Source: Bacteroidota bacterium (GTDB taxonomy: Bacteria; Bacteroidota; Bacteroidia; Chitinophagales; Chitinophagaceae). From it: a stretch of DNA of 20,588 bases. Below the pieces are notes generated by a model, which was not told the DNA's origin, ran no database searches, and was given only the letters and a program-made list of their open reading frames with translations. A program made the position numbers and the translations under genes. This document shows positions 14,799 through 20,588 of the stretch, in pieces (position 1 is the first letter of the stretch; each line of letters begins with the position of its first letter). The DNA lies in assembly GCA_023409675.1 (NCBI GenBank), contig JAEYRC010000060.1, forward strand, positions 1 to 20,588, in the 5' to 3' direction.

Positions 14799-15347
14799 TT
14801 GGAATTACAAACTGAACTGGATGAGAAAGCGCTGGTAAATGCGCTTAAACAACGCGACCCTTCCGCCTTTGGAACCTTATATGAACGGTATTCTTATTCT
14901 CTTTATAAGATCATACATCAGAAAGTTCCGAATGAGGATATATCCGAAGACATACTCCAGAAAGTATTTATGAACATCTGGGAAAAGATTGAAGGGTATG
15001 AGCATTCACGGGGTAAACTTTATACCTGGATGGCGAATATTGCGCGTAATGCAGCCATTGATACCCTGAGGTCGAAAGATTATAAAACCCGTCAGCGGCA
15101 AACCTTCCACAGTGATATGCACAACCTGCATTATCCCGCAGGAAAAACCTATATCCAGATCGATGGTATCGGGTTAAATAAATATATCCTGAAACTGAAG
15201 CCACAGCACCAGCAACTGATCGACCTGGTGTATTATAAAGGTTACTCGCATCCGGAAGTTGCCACTATGCAGGCTATTCCGCTCAGTACGATCAAGACGC
15301 GGGTGCGTAGCGCCCTGATGCAGTTGCGGTCGCTGATGGATAAATAA
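14799..15347 (+). CDS. ECF RNA polymerase sigma factor
   Basis: A 182-residue group-4 sigma-70 factor. Region 2 (about residues 22-92) contains FGTLYERYSYSLYKIIHQKV, DISEDILQKVFMNIWEKI and GKLYTWMANIARNAAIDTLRS, which bind core polymerase and the -10 element. Region 4 (about 125-180) contains LKPQHQQLIDLVYYKGYSHPEVATMQ and the recognition helix PLSTIKTRVRSALMQLRSLM. Its sequence looks closest to SigK/RpoE-like ECFs. The start must be a TTG at 14799, since an in-frame stop lies just upstream and the next ATG is deep in region 2. It is divergent from yciE and followed 36 bases later by a soluble protein lacking membrane segments, so a typical membrane anti-sigma factor is not adjacent. Targets are unknown. 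Confidence 0.93.
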   Translation: MELQTELDEKALVNALKQRDPSAFGTLYERYSYSLYKIIHQKVPNEDISEDILQKVFMNIWEKIEGYEHSRGKLYTWMANIARNAAIDTLRSKDYKTRQRQTFHSDMHNLHYPAGKTYIQIDGIGLNKYILKLKPQHQQLIDLVYYKGYSHPEVATMQAIPLSTIKTRVRSALMQLRSLMDK

Positions 15348-15383
15348 GCTGCAGCATCATTTTGTACCCTGTTAAAATCATTT

Positions 15384-15866
15384 ATGGATAATAATCTCGA
15401 CTTTATTCAACTACTGTTACAGGATGCACCTGCTATACTGAAATATCATGATAGCAGCTTCGCAGGAAAATCCAACCGGGCTGTATTTATAACCACACGG
15501 GTGGATCCGAACGGGAACATCTATGGGTACATACCCGCCAGTTCTATGCCCTCAACGCCTGCCCCGATCCGCATTTCTCTAAAATATGCCTGTAAAAAAA
15601 CCGACAAGTTTGTTAATATATCCGGCATCGCGCATCTGGAAGATCTGGCTGCATCTGCCGACTCTGTAGCAAATGGAGTATTAATCAGAATCAGGGTGAA
15701 ACAGGCCGATTGTTTCCAGAAAAAAACCGTTTCACTGCATACCAGTTTTCTGCATAAAATTTTCAGCTTCACCTATAAAACCCGCATCGCTTCCAGTCAT
15801 GCTCCTGCAAAAAAACGATCCTTCAGCCTGTCACGCATGCTGGGTGGGTATCAGAAATCGGCGTAA
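15384..15866 (+). CDS. Hypothetical protein downstream of the ECF sigma factor
   Basis: A 160-residue soluble protein without signal peptide or membrane helices. The N-terminal half (MDNNLDFIQLLLQDAPAILK, then AVFITTRVDPNGNIYGYIPA and KFVNISGIAHLEDLAA) alternates strands in a way that loosely recalls the split-barrel FMN-binding (pyridoxamine phosphate oxidase-like) stress proteins. I cannot confirm this, and the usual FMN-contact residues are not clear. The C-terminal part is Lys/Arg/Ser-rich (residues about 108-160, ending KRSFSLSRMLGGYQKSA). It starts 36 bases after the sigma-factor stop and is probably co-transcribed with it, so it may be a regulator or target. Composition is consistent with coding; function is unknown. 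Confidence 0.65.
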   Translation: MDNNLDFIQLLLQDAPAILKYHDSSFAGKSNRAVFITTRVDPNGNIYGYIPASSMPSTPAPIRISLKYACKKTDKFVNISGIAHLEDLAASADSVANGVLIRIRVKQADCFQKKTVSLHTSFLHKIFSFTYKTRIASSHAPAKKRSFSLSRMLGGYQKSA

Positions 15867-15920
15867 GCGGGTTATATCATTCTAATAAGTAATCGCGTGC
15901 TCCACCGGTTCTTGGCTGTT

Positions 15921-15963
15921 CATCTGCGATCATCCGCTCAAAATCTGTGTATATCTGCGGGAA
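15921..15963. repeat. Single-arm copy of the TCTGCG intergenic repeat
   Basis: The sequence CATCTGCGATCATCCGCTCA and the following AAATCTGTGTATATCTGCGG plus GAA resemble the right arm of the palindromic repeat at 1286-1325, including the closing ATCTGCGGGAA. The opposite arm is missing. It lies 41 bases before the arsR operator, at the left edge of the arsenic block. Confidence 0.65.
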
Positions 15964-16003
15964 CCCTACATTTTTTCACGATTATTTCAATATTCAAACT
16001 TTA

Positions 16004-16019
16004 ATCGTAATATTGCGAT
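16004..16019 (+). promoter_or_regulatory. Putative ArsR operator upstream of arsR
   Basis: ATCGTAATATTGCGAT: an inverted repeat of ATCG/CGAT around an AATATT centre, ending nine bases before the arsR ATG. A nearly identical site precedes arsM. The central TAATATTG also resembles a Bacteroidota -7 element (TAnnTTTG, one mismatch), so repressor binding would mask the promoter. Assignment to ArsR is inferred from position. Confidence 0.7.
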
Positions 16020-16028
16020 AAGACATTT

Positions 16029-16358
16029 ATGGGAGCAACAAAATCATACGAGTTCAGTGCGAAGGAAAACAGGCTAGCCAGATACGCTAAGGCACTAGCG
16101 CATCCGGCCAGGGTTGCCATCCTGAAGATATTGGCATCAAAGGCAAGCTGCCAGTGTGGGGATATTGTAGATGAGCTGCCACTTTCACAAAGCACCGTTT
16201 CACAGCACTTAAAAGAGCTGAAAGAGGCCGGCCTGATCAAAGGCGAGATCGATGGAACAAAAGTGTGCTATTGCATTGATGAAAAAGAATGGAAAGCAGC
16301 GCAGGTTTGGATCAACCAATTATTTGATAGTTATAAAGGTTGCAACGAATGTTGCTGA
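16029..16358 (+). CDS. arsR: ArsR-family arsenic-responsive repressor
   Basis: A 109-residue winged helix-turn-helix repressor. Family landmarks are ALAHPARVAILKIL (22-35), the recognition helix LSQSTVSQHLKELKEAGLI (52-70) and the wing GEIDGTKVCYCID (72-84). Candidate As(III) ligands are Cys41 and Cys43 (SCQCGD, ahead of the recognition helix) and Cys105, Cys108 and Cys109 in the C-terminal CNECC; Cys80 and Cys82 lie in the wing. It should bind the two ATCG-N8-CGAT palindromes and release them when arsenite or a similar thiophilic metalloid binds. It starts a four-gene run: 52 bases to arsM, which carries its own copy of the operator. The neighbouring arsM and acr3 make arsenic the most likely inducer; antimonite is possible. 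Confidence 0.93.
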   Translation: MGATKSYEFSAKENRLARYAKALAHPARVAILKILASKASCQCGDIVDELPLSQSTVSQHLKELKEAGLIKGEIDGTKVCYCIDEKEWKAAQVWINQLFDSYKGCNECC

Positions 16359-16376
16359 CTTTTTTTATTTATATTC

Positions 16377-16392
16377 ATCGTAATATTTCGAT
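16377..16392 (+). promoter_or_regulatory. Second putative ArsR operator, upstream of arsM
   Basis: ATCGTAATATTTCGAT differs from the site before arsR at one base in 16. It is located 18 bases ahead of the arsM ATG, in the 52-base gap. A duplicated operator implies a second regulated promoter, so arsM-acr3-phosphoesterase could be expressed separately from arsR. Confidence 0.68.
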
Positions 16393-16410
16393 AATTAAAA
16401 ATTATAAATT

Positions 16411-17259
16411 ATGCAAAACGAAGACAATTTAAAAGAACTGGTAAAACAGAAGTACTCTGAAATTGCCTTACAGGATAAAGACACCAATGCCTCTTCCTGT
16501 TGTGGCGCGGGTGGATGCTCCACTGAAGTATACAACATCATGTCGGACGATTATACCCAGCTCGAAGGCTATAATCCAGATGCTGATTTGGGCCTTGGTT
16601 GCGGAATACCCACCCAATATGCCAAAATCAAAAAAGGTGATGTTGTAATTGATTTAGGCAGTGGTGCCGGCAATGACGCCTTCATTGCCCGGCACGAGAC
16701 AGGAGATACCGGAAAAGTAATCGGCATTGACTTCACCCCTGCTATGATTGAGAAGGCCAGGCAAAATGCAGAGATTCGGGGTTTTCATAATGTCGAGTTC
16801 AGACAAGGTGATATTGAAAACATGCCGGTGACCGCCAATACTGCCGATGTAATCGTTAGTAATTGTGTACTGAACCTTGTTCCAAACAAAGAGGGCGTAA
16901 TCAAAGAAATTTACAGAGTATTAAAGCCAGGTGGCCATTTCTCCATTTCTGATATTGTATTGGAAGGGCAGTTGCCAAAGGAAATTAAAGAAGCTGCTGA
17001 AATGTATGCAGGCTGTGTAGCGGGTGCAATTCAAAAGCAGGTATATGTAGAGTTGATTGAGAAAGCTGGTTTTAAAAACATCACTATCCAAAAAGACAAG
17101 CCAATTATTGTTCCTGACGATATTTTAAGCCAATACCTCTCCATCGAACAACTATCTACCTTCAAACAATCGGGCACCGGTATCAGAAGCATTACTGTAT
17201 ATGCTGAGAAACCTGCTGAAGAAAATAAAGCCTGCTGCGGTCCTGACTGCTGCAATTAA
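16411..17259 (+). CDS. arsM: Arsenite S-adenosylmethionine methyltransferase
   Basis: A 282-residue cytosolic enzyme that methylates As(III) to methyl and dimethyl arsenicals using S-adenosylmethionine. The Rossmann core shows the SAM motif DLGSGAGNDAF (81-91), IGIDFTPAMIEKA (104-116) and GDIENMPV (133-140). The conserved arsenic-binding cysteines are present: Cys64 in LGLGCGIP, Cys152 in SNCVLNL and Cys202 in YAGCVAGA. Two additional cysteine-rich ends are notable: SSCCGAGGC at 28-36 and CCGPDCC at 275-281, which may collect or shuttle As(III). The start is the ATG at 16411. Its stop is followed 21 bases later by the acr3 ATG, so they are certainly co-transcribed. The second operator lies upstream. 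Confidence 0.96.
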   Translation: MQNEDNLKELVKQKYSEIALQDKDTNASSCCGAGGCSTEVYNIMSDDYTQLEGYNPDADLGLGCGIPTQYAKIKKGDVVIDLGSGAGNDAFIARHETGDTGKVIGIDFTPAMIEKARQNAEIRGFHNVEFRQGDIENMPVTANTADVIVSNCVLNLVPNKEGVIKEIYRVLKPGGHFSISDIVLEGQLPKEIKEAAEMYAGCVAGAIQKQVYVELIEKAGFKNITIQKDKPIIVPDDILSQYLSIEQLSTFKQSGTGIRSITVYAEKPAEENKACCGPDCCN

Positions 17260-17280
17260 TTGAGCGTTCAAAACAACTAC

Positions 17281-18363
17281 ATGTTAGCTAACAATTGTGC
17301 ACCTGCTGCAGAACGAAAGCAGCTTAGCTTTCTGGATCGTTATTTAACCTTATGGATCTTCCTGGCAATGGGTATAGGTGTAGCCATTGGTTACTTTATC
17401 CCCTCTTCTTCAGTCTTTATTAATTCCTTTTCCTCTGGCACAACGAACATTCCCTTAGCCATAGGGTTGATCCTGATGATGTACCCGCCTTTTGCAAAGG
17501 TGCGATATGAAAAACTTAAAGAAGTCTTTAGAAACACCAGGGTTTTAAGTGTTTCATTGCTGCTGAACTGGGTTATAGGTCCCATACTAATGTTCATCTT
17601 AGCAATTGTTTTTTTACATGGCTACCCGGAATACATGGTAGGTTTAATCTTGATTGGACTGGCACGTTGCATTGCCATGGTGATTGTATGGAATGAACTG
17701 GCGGAAGGCAGCCGGGAGTATGCTGCGGGACTGGTAGCCCTTAACAGCATTTTTCAGGTACTGCTGTACAGTGTATATGCTTATGTGTTCATTACACTCC
17801 TACCGCCTCTCTTTGGCATTAGCGGCTCAGAAGTAAATATAACAATAGGCGAAATTGCTGAAAGTGTAGCTATTTATTTAGGAATTCCATTCGCGGCCGG
17901 TGTATTGACCCGATTGTTGCTTCGTAAAGCAAAGGGCGAAGAATGGTATCAAAATAAATTCATCCCCTTAATCTCTCCTATTACTTTGGTTGCCCTTCTG
18001 TTTACCATTGTAATCATGTTCAGCCTGAAAGGGGAATTGATAATCCAGATACCCTTCGACGTGGTAAGAATTGCCATACCGTTGATTATTTATTTCGCTA
18101 TCATGTTCATTGTTTCCTTTTTTATAGGTAAGAAAATGTGGGCAGACTATTCGACTAATGCATCCATAGCCTTTACCGCAGCCGGAAACAATTTTGAACT
18201 GGCCATAGCTGTAGCTATTGGTGTTTTTGGTATCAACAGCGGACAAGCGTTTGCCGGTGTTATTGGCCCTTTGGTGGAAGTGCCTGCATTGATTGCTTTG
18301 GTCAATGTAGCATTCTGGCTCAGACGCAAATATTACACAAAACAAAACCTACAAAACGCTTAA
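17281..18363 (+). CDS. acr3: ACR3-family arsenite efflux permease
   Basis: A 360-residue inner-membrane carrier that exports As(III), driven by the membrane potential/proton gradient. It begins its transmembrane core with LSFLDRYLTLWIFLAMGIGV (15-34) and has about ten hydrophobic segments. The essential cysteine of the family lies at residue 130 in GLARCIAMVIVWNELA, and the conserved Glu is in TAAGNNFELAIAVAIGVFG near the C-terminal third. The C-terminus is short and basic. I chose the ATG at 17281 over the TTG at 17260, which would overlap nothing but add seven weak residues. It lies 21 bases after arsM and 9 bases before a metallophosphoesterase. ACR3 handles arsenite, not arsenate; no arsC reductase is present here. 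Confidence 0.96.
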   Translation: MLANNCAPAAERKQLSFLDRYLTLWIFLAMGIGVAIGYFIPSSSVFINSFSSGTTNIPLAIGLILMMYPPFAKVRYEKLKEVFRNTRVLSVSLLLNWVIGPILMFILAIVFLHGYPEYMVGLILIGLARCIAMVIVWNELAEGSREYAAGLVALNSIFQVLLYSVYAYVFITLLPPLFGISGSEVNITIGEIAESVAIYLGIPFAAGVLTRLLLRKAKGEEWYQNKFIPLISPITLVALLFTIVIMFSLKGELIIQIPFDVVRIAIPLIIYFAIMFIVSFFIGKKMWADYSTNASIAFTAAGNNFELAIAVAIGVFGINSGQAFAGVIGPLVEVPALIALVNVAFWLRRKYYTKQNLQNA

Positions 18364-18372
18364 AATTCACTT

Positions 18373-19146
18373 ATGAGAATAGCATTATTTAGTGATATTC
18401 ACGCCAACCTCCCGGCATTGGAATCCTGCCTTAGGAGCATTGAAGAGCAAAAACCAGATGCAATTTATTGCCTTGGTGACCTCGTAGGCTATAACATTTG
18501 GGCTAATGAAGTGATCAATGAAATAAGAAGAAGAGGTATTCCCACCATTGCAGGCAATTACGACCAGGGTATTGGTCGCATGAGTGATGAATGCGGTTGT
18601 GCCTATAAATCGGATAGGGAAAAAGATATGGGCAAAATCTCGATTTCATTTACAAACGCCATCGTGCGTCCTGATGAACGAAATTATTTAAGAACATTAC
18701 CCGCTCACATAAGAGTGGAATTCCAGTTAAATCATGACAAGTTCAATCTCTTACTCGTTCATGGTAGCCCCAGAAAGATAAATGAGTACCTGTTCGAAGA
18801 CAGGGATGAGAAGAGTTTACTAAGAATCATGGAGGGAGCAGCTGCTGACATCATGTGCTTTGGACATACCCACAAGCCCTACCATAGGATATTAGCGACA
18901 GAACTGACAGAAGGCACCCATTACCGGCATGCGGTCAATATTGGTTCTGTGGGCAAACCAAAAGATGGCAATCCTCAGGGTGGATATGTAATCCTTACGA
19001 TCAATGTTGATAGCAGCATAACGAATAGAGAAGCTGTACAGGTAGAGTTTATCCGATTTGATTACAATGTAGAAAAAGCCGCTAAAGCAATAGAAGACAG
19101 TCCGCTGCCGAATGAGTATGCAGATATGCTGCGAAAAGGATATTAA
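18373..19146 (+). CDS. Calcineurin-like metallophosphoesterase in the ars operon
   Basis: A 257-residue protein with a complete calcineurin-type di-metal site: Asp8 and His10 (FSDIHAN), Asp36 (GDLVGYN), Asn62 (GNYD), His130 (LVHGSP), and His165/His167 (FGHTHKPY). The overall pattern, with a GSVGKPKDGNPQGGY segment, is that of the YfcE/DR1281-like family of small phosphodiesterases. No membrane segment or signal peptide. Family substrates vary from cyclic nucleotides to phosphomonoesters, so none can be assigned. It follows acr3 by 9 bases on the same strand and so belongs to the operon controlled by the ArsR operators. Why a phosphoesterase is part of arsenic resistance is unclear; arsenate mimicry of phosphate or hydrolysis of an arsenical ester are speculative. 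Confidence 0.92.
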   Translation: MRIALFSDIHANLPALESCLRSIEEQKPDAIYCLGDLVGYNIWANEVINEIRRRGIPTIAGNYDQGIGRMSDECGCAYKSDREKDMGKISISFTNAIVRPDERNYLRTLPAHIRVEFQLNHDKFNLLLVHGSPRKINEYLFEDRDEKSLLRIMEGAAADIMCFGHTHKPYHRILATELTEGTHYRHAVNIGSVGKPKDGNPQGGYVILTINVDSSITNREAVQVEFIRFDYNVEKAAKAIEDSPLPNEYADMLRKGY

Positions 19147-19210
19147 TTAAAGAGTTCCGTATCTGAGCTGTTATAAGTCCAAATAATAAATTACCAATAC
19201 ATTTTGAAAT

Positions 19211-19235
19211 CTGCATTTTAGATTGCCATATGCAG
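19211..19235. terminator. Weak hairpin between convergent operons
   Basis: CTGCAT and ATGCAG separated by 13 bases, in AT-rich DNA between the phosphoesterase and the convergent chrA stop. There is no strong T-run, so a terminator role is tentative. Confidence 0.25.
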
Positions 19236-19260
19236 TTTACATAAATTTGAAGAATAGCTA

Positions 19261-20385
19261 TCAAATTAAAAAGAGCAGATAGCCCAGTAATGCGCCTCCC
19301 ATAATAATGAAGGCGGTATTAAGCTTTTTAAAATAGAAGGTCACCATAAAGCTTAAAACTGCAATGACAATTGTTCTCCAGTCAAGTAGCGTTTGCCGGC
19401 TCATTTCTATCACCACGGCAAGAATAATGGCAATGGACGCCACATTTACGGTATCTAAAAATGCACTGAACACTTTCGAACGTCGCAGCTTTGGTATCAG
19501 GGGATTCAATAAAGCTACAAATAGAAAGGAAGGCAGAAAAATGCCTATGGTAGCAACAATAGCTCCTGGCAGACCTCCTATCTGCCAACCGATAAAGGTG
19601 GCAGAGGAAAAGACAGGCCCTGGTGTAAACTGACCTACAGCTATTGCGTCAATCAACTCCTGTTTGGAAAGCAAACCCCGGCCCACCAGTTCTGCATCCA
19701 GAAAAGCAAATAATACATACCCGCTTCCGTAAAGAATGGCACCTACTTTCAAAAAAATGAGGAATAATTTTATTGAAGAAGTATCAGTTGCGGAATAGCC
19801 TATTTGCAATAAAGAAAAAGGCAAAAAACCATATGCTGTATTTCTGCCCGACTGGATAAAATGAAGGAGCATTCCAGCCAACCCTGCACTAAACAAAACA
19901 AAAATTTCATTCAGCCCCATTAGAACGGCAATAGCGGATAGTATTCCAATAATCGCCAACTGTACATTTTTCAAAGCCTTTTTCCCCAGATTGATCATCG
20001 TGACCACAATAACCGCGATGATGGCGGGCTTAATACCATAGATAAAAGGCTGCACTTGTGGCAATTGTCCGTATCGCTGATAAGCCCAGGCAAAGATGGC
20101 GGTAATCAGCACTGCAGGAATGATAAAGCATAAGCCGGCTATTACCAGCCCTTTCCATCCGGCTCTTTCATGTCCGACATGCATAGCCATTTCGGTAGAG
20201 TTAGGGCCGGGAATCAGGTTGGTAGCACCTACCATGTCCAGAAAATGCTGATGGCTCATCCACCCTCTTTTCCGTACCACTTCTTCTTCCATCAGGGCAA
20301 TGTGCACAGCAGGACCGCCAAAGCCAATAAAGCCAAGTTTCGAGAACAATAAGGCTAATTCTTTCAGATTCTCTTTCGTCATCAT
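19261..20385 (-). CDS. chrA: ChrA-type chromate transporter (two CHR domains)
   Basis: A 374-residue membrane protein of the CHR superfamily, long-chain form with tandem domains. The N-terminal domain (about 8-180) has LGFIGFGGPAVHIALMEEEV, WMSHQHFLDMVGATNLIPGPNSTE and a GHERAGWKGLVIAG segment. The C-terminal domain (about 200-374) has FLKVGAILYGSGYVLFAFLDAELV, LSKQELIDAIAVGQFTPGPVFSSATFIGW and GIFLPSFLFVAL. The duplicated F-G-G-P/G-S-G and PGP motifs identify the family, which exports chromate (or related oxyanions such as sulfate). It is encoded on the opposite strand, convergent with the ars operon, so it is not part of that transcript. Start is the first of two adjacent ATGs at 20385. Actual substrate is not established by sequence. 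Confidence 0.93.
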   Translation of the reverse strand: MMTKENLKELALLFSKLGFIGFGGPAVHIALMEEEVVRKRGWMSHQHFLDMVGATNLIPGPNSTEMAMHVGHERAGWKGLVIAGLCFIIPAVLITAIFAWAYQRYGQLPQVQPFIYGIKPAIIAVIVVTMINLGKKALKNVQLAIIGILSAIAVLMGLNEIFVLFSAGLAGMLLHFIQSGRNTAYGFLPFSLLQIGYSATDTSSIKLFLIFLKVGAILYGSGYVLFAFLDAELVGRGLLSKQELIDAIAVGQFTPGPVFSSATFIGWQIGGLPGAIVATIGIFLPSFLFVALLNPLIPKLRRSKVFSAFLDTVNVASIAIILAVVIEMSRQTLLDWRTIVIAVLSFMVTFYFKKLNTAFIIMGGALLGYLLFLI

Positions 20386-20448
20386 CGCAATTGTGTCTGT
20401 TCTATCTTCCTGACAAAATAAATTGAAAACGAAGAATCATTCTGGCCA

Positions 20449-20498
20449 AAAAAAATCCTTTAATGTGACAAAACATTACATTTTGAAACATTAAAGGA
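20449..20498 (-). terminator. tRNA terminator hairpin
   Basis: On the minus strand, TCCTTTAATGT and ACATTAAAGGA form an 11-bp stem, with the inner CAAAA/TTTTG able to extend it, followed by a run of seven T residues. It begins about 16 bases beyond the tRNA 3' end and should stop its transcript before chrA. Confidence 0.8.
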
Positions 20499-20514
20499 CC
20501 TGATTGGATATTTG

Positions 20515-20588
<74 letters not shown>

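Noticed and set aside
20456..20498. Inverted repeat next to the tRNA as an att site or transposon end
   Set aside because: With the T-run on the minus strand it is better explained as the tRNA terminator, and no second copy is visible.

Overview
The window looks like chromosomal DNA from a member of the Bacteroidota, most likely the Chitinophagaceae. The pointers are family membership (CHASE3 and SHDLQEPLRK-type kinases, OMP_b-brl_2 outer-membrane proteins, a Bacteroidota-type small 'YRFEG...PDD' protein), A-rich leaders without strong Shine-Dalgarno sites, and an AT-rich intergenic style. This placement is inferred from protein features, not from a database search.

Layout. (1) 1-2908: an acidic low-complexity protein, an OmpA-type glycine-zipper lipoprotein, a long palindromic intergenic repeat, a 55-aa DUF1328 membrane peptide, an 80-aa unknown protein and an SDR oxidoreductase of the YghA/GSP39 type. 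(2) 2920-8912: a regulatory block. A CHASE3 sensor histidine kinase is divergent from sigma-54 (rpoN). rpoN is followed in the same direction by an NtrC-type sigma-54 activator and a REC-PAS-histidine kinase. This is a compact sigma-54 signalling unit. (3) 9084-11287: a small outer-membrane beta-barrel protein divergent from the DNA-end-binding protein Ku, then an unknown lipoprotein. (4) 11482-15866: a set of stress-type genes: a YihY/BrkB membrane protein, a 48-aa lmo0937-type membrane peptide, a small Bacteroidota protein, a DUF2383 four-helix protein and a YciE-type ferritin-like protein. An ECF sigma factor with a TTG start is divergent from yciE and is followed by an unknown soluble protein instead of a recognisable anti-sigma factor. 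(5) 16004-20385: arsenic and metal resistance: arsR, arsM, acr3 and a metallophosphoesterase in one tight operon with two near-identical palindromic operators, then a convergent two-domain ChrA transporter. (6) 20515-20588: tRNA-Ala(GGC) on the minus strand, ending exactly at the window edge and followed by its own terminator.

How the genes work together. Regions 1 and 4 together suggest an envelope/desiccation/oxidative stress set (DUF1328, DUF2383, YciE, BrkB, glycine-zipper OmpA, SDR), perhaps under the local ECF sigma factor; that control is inference. The ars operon would sense As(III) (ArsR), methylate it (ArsM) and export it (Acr3). The phosphoesterase is the unexplained fourth member. 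The ars-chrA block lies between a half-copy of the palindromic repeat and a tRNA gene, which fits an accessory insertion, but no integrase or att repeat is visible.

No rRNA, CRISPR array, transposase or prophage gene was seen. No gene-free stretch exceeds 300 bases. The longest, 13799-14062, holds only an AT-rich leader and a terminator.
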